From NCBI GenBank assembly GCA_023391185.1, contig JAEWBI010000046.1:1-27356 (forward strand): 27,356 nucleotides of DNA. The letters are read 5' to 3'. Made by a program: the position numbers and the translations under genes. This DNA comes from Bacillota bacterium. Lineage in GTDB: Bacteria; Bacillota_I; Bacilli_A; RF39; UBA660. Under the pieces are notes generated by a model. The model had not been told where the DNA came from. It worked only from the letters and a program-made list of their open reading frames with translations, and ran no database searches. Positions within the stretch are counted from its first letter, which is position 1. Every line of letters starts with the position of its first letter. Below, in pieces: positions 1-8,000 of the stretch.

Positions 1-30
1 ATTAAAATTACAATTAAGAAAGAGGATAGT

Positions 31-387
31 ATGGATAATAGTAAAAGTTATAAAAATATTGATGAGTATATAAACCTTTATCCTAGTGACGTAAGAAAAA
101 TATTAGAACAATTGAGAAATGAAATAAAAAGTGTTGCTCCAGAAGCTATTGAAGTAATAAGTTATAATATGCCTGCTTTTAAAATGAGTGAAGTATTAGT
201 ATATTTTGCGGCATATAAAAAGCATATTGGATTTTATCCAACTCCTGATGCTATAACTGAATTTAAGGATGAATTAGCACCTTATAAATCATCAAAAGGG
301 GCAGTTCAGTTTCCTTTGGATAAACCATTACCTTTAGATTTAATTAGAAGAATGGTCAAATATAGAATCGATACAACTAACAAATAA
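31..387 (+). CDS. DUF1801 / YdhG-like small protein
   Basis: A 118-residue soluble protein with no signal peptide or membrane segment. The run SYNMPAFK near residue 45, the IGFYPTPDAI stretch near residue 73, and the C-terminal pattern in which a 'VQFPLDKPLPLDLIRRMVKYR' helix closes the fold match the DUF1801 family (B. subtilis YdhG type, frataxin-like fold). Some members are proposed to be iron-binding or iron-delivery proteins; that role is family knowledge and is not shown here. The start ATG follows an AGAGGAT ribosome binding site by a short spacer. The gene ends before a clear terminator, so it does not run into msrAB. Its promoter lies at or before the window edge. The family call is fairly firm; the function is not known. 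Confidence 0.8.
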   Translation: MDNSKSYKNIDEYINLYPSDVRKILEQLRNEIKSVAPEAIEVISYNMPAFKMSEVLVYFAAYKKHIGFYPTPDAITEFKDELAPYKSSKGAVQFPLDKPLPLDLIRRMVKYRIDTTNK

Positions 388-426
388 AATACTCTACTTC
401 ATTTTAAAGAAAATATATAATATTTA

Positions 427-452
427 AATTCCTGTAAAGCAGGAGTTTTTTT
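427..452 (+). terminator. Rho-independent terminator after the DUF1801 gene
   Basis: AATTCCTG (427-434) pairs with CAGGAGTT (440-447) with one G-U pair around a TAAAG loop, followed by a run of T to 452. It separates the DUF1801 gene from msrAB. Confidence 0.8.
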
Positions 453-482
453 ATATCTATATTATTACATCTTAAAATTATA

Positions 483-491
483 TGTTATAAT
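483..491 (+). promoter_or_regulatory. Extended -10 promoter for msrAB
   Basis: TGTTATAAT is a perfect extended -10 (TGn plus TATAAT at 486-491). No good -35 is seen at 17 bp (TATTAC at 463-468). It lies 29 bp before the msrAB start and just upstream of its GGGAGA ribosome binding site. Confidence 0.6.
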
Positions 492-519
492 TTAGACAGT
501 AGTATAACGGGAGAAAAAT

Positions 520-1446
520 ATGAAAGAAATTTGGTTAGCAGGTGGTTGTTTTTGGGGAGTAGAAGAATACTTTTCAAGAATTAAGGGTGTTGTAAAAACG
601 GAAGTAGGATATGCTAATGGTAATGCTGACAATACCAATTATCAAATTATTAGTAAAACAAATCATGCAGAAGTAGTGTATCTTTTATATGATGAAAATG
701 TAATTAAGCTAAATGAAATTTTAGATTATTATTTTAATATAATTGATCCTACTTCTATTAATAGACAAGGTAATGATACTGGCCTACAATATAGAACAGG
801 GATATATTATAAAGATGAAAATGATTTATGTATTATTAAAGATAGGTTAGCAATTGAACAATTAAAATATAATAAAAAAATAGTTGTTGAAGTAAATAAG
901 ATTAACAACTATGTTAAAGCAGAAGATTATCATCAGAAATATTTAAAGAAAAATCCTAATGGATATTGTCATATAGACTTACAAAGTATGCCTATTAATC
1001 AAAATAAATATATTAAACCAAGTGAGGAAGAAGTTAAACAAAAGTTAACTAATATTCAGTATGAAGTTACACAAAATAATGCTACAGAGAAATCATTTGA
1101 AAATGAATACTGGAATCATTTTGAAAAAGGAATATATGTAGATGTTGTTACAGGAGAACCATTATTTCTATCTTCAGATAAATTTAATTCAAACTGTGGA
1201 TGGCCAAGTTTTACTAAGCCGTTAGGTAAAGAGATAATTGATACTAAAAAAGATTATAGCTTAAATATGAAAAGAGAAGAAGTTAGAAGTAAAATAGGAA
1301 ACAGTCATTTAGGTCATGTTTTTAAAGATGGACCATTATTAAAGGGTGGTTTAAGATATTGTATCAATAGTGCGTCTTTAAGATTTATACCTCTTTCAGA
1401 GATGAATGAAGAAGGTTACGGACAGTATATTAGTAGAATTAAATAG
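520..1446 (+). CDS. msrAB: Bifunctional peptide methionine sulfoxide reductase MsrA-MsrB fusion
   Basis: A 308-residue cytoplasmic repair enzyme that reduces both methionine sulfoxide epimers in proteins. The N-terminal MsrA domain (about residues 1-155) carries GGCFWG with catalytic Cys10, the GLQYRTGIYY stretch, and the AEDYHQKYL and NPNGYCHI signatures near its end. A linker leads into an MsrB domain (about 185-305) with NCGWPSF (Cys226, the position of the resolving cysteine in fused MsrB enzymes), RSKIGNSHLGHVF, and RYCINSASLRF with catalytic Cys281. The two CxxC zinc motifs of many MsrB proteins are absent, as is common in fused forms. The start is preceded by GGGAGA. The gene has its own extended -10, and the next gene follows after 41 bp with no terminator between, so they may share a transcript. 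The identification is secure. Confidence 0.96.
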   Translation: MKEIWLAGGCFWGVEEYFSRIKGVVKTEVGYANGNADNTNYQIISKTNHAEVVYLLYDENVIKLNEILDYYFNIIDPTSINRQGNDTGLQYRTGIYYKDENDLCIIKDRLAIEQLKYNKKIVVEVNKINNYVKAEDYHQKYLKKNPNGYCHIDLQSMPINQNKYIKPSEEEVKQKLTNIQYEVTQNNATEKSFENEYWNHFEKGIYVDVVTGEPLFLSSDKFNSNCGWPSFTKPLGKEIIDTKKDYSLNMKREEVRSKIGNSHLGHVFKDGPLLKGGLRYCINSASLRFIPLSEMNEEGYGQYISRIK

Positions 1447-1487
1447 TTTAGAGTAAATAGTAATTATGGAAGTGCTGAGGTAGTATT

Positions 1488-2477
1488 ATGAAAAAAGGAT
1501 TTACATTAATTGAGTTACTTGCGGTTATATTGATAATAGGAATTATTGCGTTAATTGCTATACCTATTGTTAGTAAAATAGTAAGAGAAAGTAAGATTTC
1601 ATCATTTAAAAGTGATGCCTCTGTCGTTATAAAGACTATTGAATTAAATAGTTTAAAAGAAGGTAATGTTATAGAGACAAAAGAGGATCTTAAGAAAATA
1701 GGTATAAAGTCAGATAGTTATGAATTTATAAACATTGAAAAATCAAACGGTGAATTATATTTAGAAATGGTTGGAAAAAATCAGTGGAATGGTTATGTAG
1801 CTTGTGGAACTTATGACGATATAAAAGTAGTAAAAAGTTTAGATGAATGCAAAATTATTACACCTAGTCTAATCTTACATTTGCCGATGGAAGGAAATGG
1901 AGATGATATTAGCGGGAATAATAATAATGGAATAGTACTAGGTGCTTCTATTGTAGATGGAAAGTATGGAAAAGCATACAGTTTTGATGGAATAGATGAT
2001 TATATAAGAATACCTCTTGTACTAACTAATAATGAGTTTAGCGTAAGCGCTTGGATATACCATACTGAGTATACTCAAGATGGTGATGCTATCATCGGTA
2101 ATTCTTCTTGGAATACTTGGTTTACAAAAGGGTTTGTTATTAGATTTTGGAAATCAAATACAACTTTAAGATTTACTTTTGGAAATTCTACTTCTGGTGG
2201 TCTTATAACTACAAATGTTCCAATGCGTGCGTGGACACATGTTGCTGCTACTTACGATGGAAAAACGTATAAAGCTTATGTTGATGGAAATCTAATTACA
2301 TCACAAGATACTGCTTATTCTATACCAACTAATACAATTAGAATAGGAAGCGACTTTACTAATTCGGGTGATGTTAATTTTAATGGTATTATTGATGATG
2401 TGCAGATTTTTAGTAAAGCATTAGAAATAGAAGATATTAAAAGAATTATGAATAATCTTAGCCCTTTAAATGGTTAG
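1488..2477 (+). CDS. Prepilin-like protein with C-terminal LamG (concanavalin A-like) domain
   Basis: A 329-residue predicted surface protein. The N-terminus is a class III-type prepilin leader: MKKG followed by FTLIELLAVI, with cleavage expected after Gly4, Phe as the first mature residue and Glu at +5, then a hydrophobic helix to about residue 32. Residues 33-125 form a short pilin-like segment with two cysteines (CGTYDD and DECKI). Residues 127-325 match the LamG/pentraxin sandwich: LHLPMEGNGDD, KAYSFDGIDDYIRIP, FSVSAWIY, WTHVAATYDGKTYKAYVDG and FNGIIDDVQIFSKAL. LamG domains usually bind carbohydrate or protein, so an adhesive tip-like role is an inference. GAGG lies 7 bp before the ATG. 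The leader is nearly the same as that of the gene at 15200, but no prepilin peptidase or pilus ATPase is in the window. Confidence 0.85.
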   Translation: MKKGFTLIELLAVILIIGIIALIAIPIVSKIVRESKISSFKSDASVVIKTIELNSLKEGNVIETKEDLKKIGIKSDSYEFINIEKSNGELYLEMVGKNQWNGYVACGTYDDIKVVKSLDECKIITPSLILHLPMEGNGDDISGNNNNGIVLGASIVDGKYGKAYSFDGIDDYIRIPLVLTNNEFSVSAWIYHTEYTQDGDAIIGNSSWNTWFTKGFVIRFWKSNTTLRFTFGNSTSGGLITTNVPMRAWTHVAATYDGKTYKAYVDGNLITSQDTAYSIPTNTIRIGSDFTNSGDVNFNGIIDDVQIFSKALEIEDIKRIMNNLSPLNG

Positions 2478-2492
2478 GGAATATAAACATAT

Positions 2493-2528
2493 AAAAACTG
2501 TGATAATAATGTGAATAACAGTTTTTTT
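2493..2528 (+). terminator. Terminator after the LamG prepilin gene
   Basis: AAAAACTGT (2493-2501) and ACAGTTTTT (2518-2526) form a nine-pair stem with a 16-nt loop, followed by T residues to 2528. Confidence 0.75.
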
Positions 2529-2563
2529 GTAAAGTTTTTTCTATAAGGATACTTAATAGTAGT

Positions 2564-2597
2564 CACACTATATAAATAGCATAAAGTGTGCTATAAT
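2564..2597 (+). promoter_or_regulatory. Extended -10 promoter overlapped by an inverted repeat
   Basis: TGCTATAAT (2589-2597) is an extended -10 that drives the two-gene unit starting at 2634. CACACT (2564-2569) and AGTGTG (2585-2590) are exact inverted arms separated by 15 nt; the right arm covers the TG of the promoter. This is a good candidate operator. No recognisable -35 is present (TATATA at 17 bp). Confidence 0.5.
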
Positions 2598-2633
2598 TCA
2601 GATAGTAATAAAATATGAAGGATTGGTGATACT

Positions 2634-3443
2634 ATGAATGGAGTTTGGACTTCATTAGATGAAAAGAATAGTTATATTGTAAGACAGAACATTTGTATTT
2701 ATAATAAAGATTTAATAGTGGATAAAATAAGTACTATAACTAAAAATGCCCCACTTCCAAATATTGAAAAAATATCTGCCGAAAAAATTTATGATTTAGA
2801 GGATGAATTTAAAAAACAAGGTATGGAATTATTTAACCCACTTGGAAATATTGCCAGAACAATACGTGAAGATTTAATGAATATTTCTTTTGATGCATCA
2901 AAAGAAATAGAAAAAATAACTGATGCGTTATCTTTAACATATCCAGGTTTTATGACTTCTTCAAAAATATTTATGGATAGACTATATATTATTTTAACTA
3001 AAAAGTATATTGAATTATGTAATCAAGTTCAAAATTATAATATAAAAGATAATTTACGTCGTGTTATATTTGAATACTTTAGAGACAGTAGATATTGGAT
3101 TTTTACTCCTGGTAGTTATACCCATGCTTGGGAACAACAAAAAAAAGAACTAGTGCAGTTAGGATATGAATCTTTTATAAAACAAAATGAATCTAAAATT
3201 TTAAGATTGATTAAAATGCAAGAAAAAAAATCAAAAGAGTTTGAATTAAATGAATATAAAAATGGTAAAAGAAAACTAACTGATGAAGAACTAGGAATTG
3301 AGCTTGAAAGGCTTTCAAAGAAAAAAGAAGCTTTAGACGAAGAATATTCTGATGAAAAAATATTAAATGAGATTGATTTGATCAAAAAAGAATTAGCAGA
3401 CTTTGAAGAAAAATCAGCTGAAGAAGAATCAATGACTAGGTAA
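2634..3443 (+). CDS. Uncharacterised protein with charged helical C-terminus
   Basis: I do not recognise this 269-residue protein. It has no signal peptide and no membrane segment, so it is probably cytoplasmic. Residues 1-60 look mixed alpha/beta. The middle (about 60-170) is helical with conserved-looking aromatic stretches, including EYFRDSRYW and FTPGSYTHAW. From about residue 180 the protein is almost entirely charged, with long Lys/Glu runs that suggest a coiled coil. AAGGA lies upstream of the ATG. The gene has its own promoter with an overlapping inverted repeat. The Imm5-like gene follows after only 28 bp with no terminator between, so the two are probably co-transcribed. A role as a partner of that immunity-like protein is possible but rests only on position. 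Confidence 0.7.
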   Translation: MNGVWTSLDEKNSYIVRQNICIYNKDLIVDKISTITKNAPLPNIEKISAEKIYDLEDEFKKQGMELFNPLGNIARTIREDLMNISFDASKEIEKITDALSLTYPGFMTSSKIFMDRLYIILTKKYIELCNQVQNYNIKDNLRRVIFEYFRDSRYWIFTPGSYTHAWEQQKKELVQLGYESFIKQNESKILRLIKMQEKKSKEFELNEYKNGKRKLTDEELGIELERLSKKKEALDEEYSDEKILNEIDLIKKELADFEEKSAEEESMTR

Positions 3444-3471
3444 TCTATTAAAATATAATATAGGTGAAGAT

Positions 3472-4002
3472 ATGAAAAAATTAAGAAAAATGTTAGGTAA
3501 ATATGATGATGAGCATATAATAAATTTAATGAAATTAATTGAAACACAAAGTAAGGAAACAATTGCTAAGTGGTGTATGGATTATGCAGAAGAATTTATT
3601 TTGCCAATATATGAAAAGTATTATCCTAATGATAATAGACCAAAGATGGCACTAGATGCATCTCGTGATTGGTTTAAAGGTTTAAAGAAGTTACCCGAAG
3701 TAAAAGATATTATTTTGAATTCATGTCATCAAGCAGCACGCGAAGCAGATGAAGAACCCGCAGCACAAGCGGCAGCTAGAACTCTTGGTCAAGCAGCAGC
3801 TTGTTTCCATACACCAACTCATTCTTTAGGATTAGCATTTTATGGAGGTGCGGCTGTAGCATATGATAAACTTGGCCTAGATGCATCTGAAGAAGAATAC
3901 AATAAAGTTGCATATAAAGAAGTAATTAAAATGACTGAGGCACTTAAAAAAGTAGCTGTTGAAAATGAACCAAACAAAGCTAAAATAAAATGGTATTGCT
4001 AG
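3472..4002 (+). CDS. Imm5-like putative immunity protein
   Basis: A 176-residue cytoplasmic, all-helical protein. It matches the Imm5-like family of putative immunity proteins: KWCMDYAEEFILPIYE (about residues 33-48), PNDNRPKMALDASRDW (54-69), then an alanine-rich core with HQAAREA, AAQAAARTLGQAAA and FHTPTHSLGLAFY (about 86-124). Imm5-like proteins are linked by comparative genomics to polymorphic toxins and to type VII secretion. No cognate toxin gene is next to it, so it may be an orphan immunity protein, or the family name may not reflect function. The ATG is preceded by AGGTGA. It is the second gene of a short unit and ends before a strong terminator. Its Ala- and Pro-rich core gives it a locally higher GC content than its neighbours. 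Confidence 0.7.
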   Translation: MKKLRKMLGKYDDEHIINLMKLIETQSKETIAKWCMDYAEEFILPIYEKYYPNDNRPKMALDASRDWFKGLKKLPEVKDIILNSCHQAAREADEEPAAQAAARTLGQAAACFHTPTHSLGLAFYGGAAVAYDKLGLDASEEEYNKVAYKEVIKMTEALKKVAVENEPNKAKIKWYC

Positions 4003-4009
4003 AAAAATA

Positions 4010-4205
4010 AAAAACAAAAAAACAGTCAAACGACTGCTTTTTTTATTAATTACATTTTTACAATTTCCGAAATATTATTTATATTCTTTATACAGGTATC
4101 CTACTCACTTTATTACTTTATTAGTTCCATACGTATTTTATATTATATATTTTATAATCAATAATCTAAAACTTTAACAGTACATCGGTACTATTTCGCT
4201 TCAGT
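4010..4205 (-). ncRNA. Candidate small RNA in a 319-bp gene-free stretch
   Basis: The stretch between 4003 and 4321 has no plausible protein gene. On the minus strand, a promoter (TTGCTT, 17 bp, TATAAT with TGC before it, at 4240-4212) would start RNA near 4205. Transcription would run about 190 nt to the hairpin at 4036-4023 and its U-tract. The only minus-strand ATG frames in it are three to five codons long. It contains a small GTAC-CGAT-GTAC hairpin near its 5' end. I do not recognise it as 6S, SRP, tmRNA or a riboswitch. The call rests only on promoter and terminator signals. Confidence 0.35.
4014..4045. terminator. Bidirectional terminator between convergent transcripts
   Basis: CAGTC (4023-4027) and GACTG (4032-4036) form a stem with a four-base loop. 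An A-run lies on the left (4016-4022) and a T-run on the right (4038-4044), so it can stop transcripts on either strand: the Imm5-like gene on plus and a possible small RNA on minus. Confidence 0.65.
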
Positions 4206-4211
4206 TAAATG

Positions 4212-4240
4212 ATTATAGCATACTATTTAATTAAAAGCAA
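4212..4240 (-). promoter_or_regulatory. Minus-strand promoter candidate
   Basis: Read on the minus strand: TTGCTT (4240-4235), a 17-bp spacer ending in TGC, then TATAAT (4217-4212). The extended -10 is perfect and the -35 is partial. It faces away from the nucleotidase gene and into the gene-free stretch. Confidence 0.45.
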
Positions 4241-4299
4241 ATGCAACCTGCTTAACTATTAAATATTTCTATTTTTATAGTTATATATACTGAATATAG

Positions 4300-4305
4300 T
4301 ATAAT
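4300..4305 (+). promoter_or_regulatory. -10 element for the nucleotidase gene
   Basis: TATAAT lies 16 bp before the start codon of the gene at 4322, leaving a very short leader that just includes the AGGTGG ribosome binding site. No clear -35 is seen. Confidence 0.4.
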
Positions 4306-4321
4306 TGATATAGGTGGTTGT

Positions 4322-4882
4322 ATGGTAATAGGAATAGATATAGATGACACAATAACTAATTCAAGTGAATTAATAATAGAATATGCTAAAAAGTATTTTA
4401 AAACAAATGAAAGAGATACGATAAATAATATTTTAAATGTACCAAAGATTGAAGGCGAAGTGCTTACATTTTATTCTAAGTATTTATCCGAAATGGCTCA
4501 GAGATATACTGTAAAAGATAATGTTGTTGAAGTAATAAAACGACTAAGAGAAAAAGGATATAAGATTGTTATTATTACTGCAAGAGGTCATACGGTAATA
4601 CAAGATAATTTAGAACTTATTACAACAAATTATTTTAAAAAACATGGTATTGAAGTGGATGAAATAATTTTTAAAACTAAGAATAAAAAAGAAATCTGCA
4701 TAGAGAAAAATATTAAGATAATGGTTGATGACTCCATCAGTGTATTAGAATCTTTGAAGGATACAAAAACAACTCCAGTTTTATTTAATTCAGTTTTTAA
4801 TGAGGATATTAGTACTGATATTAAAAGAGTTGATAACTGGTTAGAACTAGAAAAATATATAAGTATTTTAGAAATGAATTAA
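4322..4882 (+). CDS. HAD-family 5'(3')-deoxyribonucleotidase-like phosphatase
   Basis: A 186-residue cytoplasmic HAD phosphatase. Motif I is GIDIDDTIT with Asp6 and Asp8 as nucleophile and acid/base. Motif II is IITARG (Thr86-Ala87-Arg88). The acidic motif IV is VDDS with Asp136-Asp137 near the end. A helical cap insert lies between motifs I and II (about residues 12-70). This layout fits the NT5C-like 5' nucleotidases that dephosphorylate nucleoside monophosphates; the actual substrate is not clear from sequence. AGGTGG precedes the ATG by a short four-base spacer. The gene stands alone: its own -10 lies upstream, and a large hairpin with a T-run follows, ahead of the secretion locus. Confidence 0.8.
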   Translation: MVIGIDIDDTITNSSELIIEYAKKYFKTNERDTINNILNVPKIEGEVLTFYSKYLSEMAQRYTVKDNVVEVIKRLREKGYKIVIITARGHTVIQDNLELITTNYFKKHGIEVDEIIFKTKNKKEICIEKNIKIMVDDSISVLESLKDTKTTPVLFNSVFNEDISTDIKRVDNWLELEKYISILEMN

Positions 4883-4887
4883 AAAAC

Positions 4888-4976
4888 ACTTATTAGAGAA
4901 TTATAGTTTGCAAATAATAATTTATAAGAAATTTATAATTATATTATTTGTTCTATTTTCTTTAATAAGTTTTTTT
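4888..4976 (+). terminator. Large nested hairpin with T-run between the nucleotidase gene and essC
   Basis: An outer stem ACTTATTA (4888-4895) / TAATAAGT (4963-4970) ends in a T-run to 4976. Inside it lies a second long hairpin: CAAATAATA (4911-4919) with TATTATTTG (4942-4950), closed further by TTATAA repeats. It is likely a terminator, but the nested hairpin is larger than termination needs. Confidence 0.55.
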
Positions 4977-5022
4977 GTAAGAAAATACACAAACTTTGCT
5001 TTATGGTTATATTAAATTTATT

Positions 5023-5038
5023 TAACATATGTTATAAT
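5023..5038 (+). promoter_or_regulatory. essC promoter with overlapping palindrome
   Basis: TGTTATAAT (5030-5038) is a perfect extended -10. The 12-bp palindrome TAACATATGTTA (5023-5034) overlaps it and could be a repressor site. A second TATAAT follows at 5045-5050. The leader to the GGAGG site at 5065 is short. Confidence 0.5.
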
Positions 5039-5075
5039 TATACTTATAATAGGACAAGTATATTGGAGGAGTAAA

Positions 5076-8000
5076 ATGAAGGTATATTTAGCGGATGATA
5101 AAAGAATAATTAAATATAATTTACCAACAAAAATTGAAGAGTATTTTTTAGTTACATATAAAGATATTGATGGTCTTGAAGATCATACGATTACAATTGA
5201 AGCTGAAAATGGAAATTGGAAATTAAAAAGTAATGGCGATGTAAATATAATAAGTAGTCAAGGAATATCATATGAAAGTATTCTAACTGATTATTGTTAT
5301 TCTTACTTAAAAATTAATAATCAAAAAGACAATATTATTTTATTTACAACTCCAACTCAAGAACAAAGGTTATATAAAATTGACTATACAAATTTAACTA
5401 AAATAACAATCGGAAATTCTCCAAAAAATCAAATTAATTATAAACATGATCTTGTTAATGAAGTTCATGCAGAAATAGAATTGATTAATGGTATATGGTA
5501 TATAAAAGAAGCTGCAAACATCAAAACTGGTATTTACTTAAATAGTAGAAGAATTACAAATTCTAAACTAAAATATGGTGATGTTGTTTTTATTGCGGGA
5601 TTAAGAATAATATGGATGAAGAACTTTATTGAAATAAATAATCCAAATAAAGTTCTAGCAGTAACTGGAATGAACCCTTACGGTTTACTTGCTAATGCTG
5701 ATAATCATGTAGAGCCATTATCAGATGAAGAAAGTAATATTGATTTATATAGTGAAAATGATTATTTCTATCATACTCCAAGAATGAAGGAAAAGATGGA
5801 AAATCAAGAAGTAGTAATTGATCCACCACCAGGGCAAGATATTAAAGATGAAGTACCATTCATTTTAACAATGGGTTCAACTTTTACAATGGCTGCTTCT
5901 TCTTTTGTCACAGGATTTTTGTTATATGATAATTTATCTTCCGGAAGAAAAACTGTATTTCAATCGATACCACAGATAGTTATGCTTTCAGCAATGCTTT
6001 TAGGAAGTATTCTATTACCTAAATTATTAAGGTCATATAATAAGAAAAAAAGAATTAAAAGAGAAAAAGAAAGACAAGAAAAATATAGTATTTATCTGCA
6101 TACAAAGGAAGATAAAATTATGCAGATAATCAAACATCAAATGCAAATACTATTTGATAATAATGATTCAGCTTTGCAATGCAGCGATATTATATTAAAG
6201 CGTAAACAAAAAATTTGGGGAAGAGAACAAAACGATGATGACTTTTTAACCGTTCGTTTAGGATTAGGTGATATTGCTTCAAAAATTGATGTTTCTGCTC
6301 CAGTTGAACATTTTACTTTGGATATAGATAACTTATTTGAAAATGTTTATAAAGTGGTAGAATCTTCAAAAATGCTTAAGGATGTGCCAATTACATATTC
6401 ATTTATAGAAAAACCACTTACTGCCATGGTATTTAATTGCTCTTATAAAGAAGATTATATAAATGGTATAATAACACAACTTATTGCTTTACATAGTGGA
6501 GCAGATTTGAAAATTGTTGTTTTAACAGACTCGGTTAATGCTGAAAAATGGGAATATATGAAAATACTTCCACATTGCTGGAGTGATGATCGTTCTATAC
6601 GTTTCTTTGGAACAAACATTGAAGAGTATAATGAAATATCAAATTATATTAATAATGAATTTAAAAATAGAAAAGAAAAATTTGCTAATCAAAATCAAAA
6701 AAGTAGTGATGAGGAAGAAATTGACCGTAAAGATGGATATAAAAATTTTTCTCCATATTTTCTAGTAATTACGGATAATTATCGAAAGGCAAAAAGTGCT
6801 CAGTTTTTAACTGATTTCCTAAAAGTAAAAGAAAATCTTGGATTTTCAATAATTACCATTGCTGATAATATGAAAAATTTACCAAATAATTGTGAAAATT
6901 TTATTGAAATAGGTGAAAAAACAAGTTGTATCTTAAATAAGGAACTAAGTACTGAATCACAACAAGTATTTACTAATGAGCATATTACAGGTTTAGATAT
7001 GGAAATGCTTAGTACAAAAGTTGCTAATATACCACTTATGCCAAAAGATGGACTATATGTCTTCCCTAATTCATTATCATTTTTGGATATGTTAAGTGTC
7101 TCTAAAATAGAGCAATTAAATATTCTTAATAGATGGCAAGTAAATAGTCCAGTAACATCATTATCTACTACAATTGGTGTTCATTCAAATGGTGAACCTT
7201 TTAAACTAGATTTACATGAAAAGTTTCATGGACCACACGGTTTAATTGCGGGTTCAACTGGTAGTGGTAAATCAGAATTTATTATTACTTATATCTTATC
7301 AATGGCAGTTAATTATCATCCCTATGAAGTTCAATTTGTTTTGATTGATTATAAGGGTGGTGGGCTTGCTGGTGCTTTTGAAAATAAAGAAACCGGAGTA
7401 AGAATACCACATTTAATAGGTACAATTACCAATCTTGATACAAGTGAAATGAATAGAACTTTAGTTTCTATTGAAAGTGAACTAAAAAGACGTCAAGTTG
7501 TATTTAATACTGCCAGAGATGCTTTAGGAGAAAGTACTATTGATATTTATAAATATCAAAGATTATACCGTGAAGGTTTAGTAAAAGAACCAATGGCTCA
7601 TTTATTTATAATAAGTGATGAGTTTGCAGAATTAAAATCACAACAACCAGATTTTATGGCACAACTTATAAGTACCGCAAGAATAGGTCGTTCACTTGGT
7701 GTCCATTTAGTTCTTGCTACACAAAAACCAAGTGGTGTAGTTAATGATCAAATATGGAGTAATGCTAAATTCAAGGTTTGTTTAAAAGTTCAAGACCGTG
7801 GAGATAGTATGGAAATGCTAAAAAAACCAGATGCAGCTAGTCTTAAAGAGGCTGGACGTTTCTATTTACAGGTAGGATATGATGATTACTTCGATATTGG
7901 ACAGTCAGGATGGGGTGGAGCTAAGTACATACCATCAAATAAAATAATAAAAAGAAGTGATGATTCATTAAGCTTTGTAAATAATATTGGTTATGTATTT

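Noticed and set aside
3116..3562. Minus-strand reading frame of 148 codons, Ser/Phe-rich
   Set aside because: It lies opposite a Glu/Lys-rich coiled-coil coding region, whose complement naturally gives Ser/Phe/Leu codons. It has no ribosome site, and the plus-strand genes have good ones.
4046..4200. Riboswitch or tRNA in the gene-free stretch
   Set aside because: I looked for tRNA cloverleaf bases and for known Firmicutes riboswitch cores on both strands and saw none; only a candidate small RNA by promoter and terminator signals remains.
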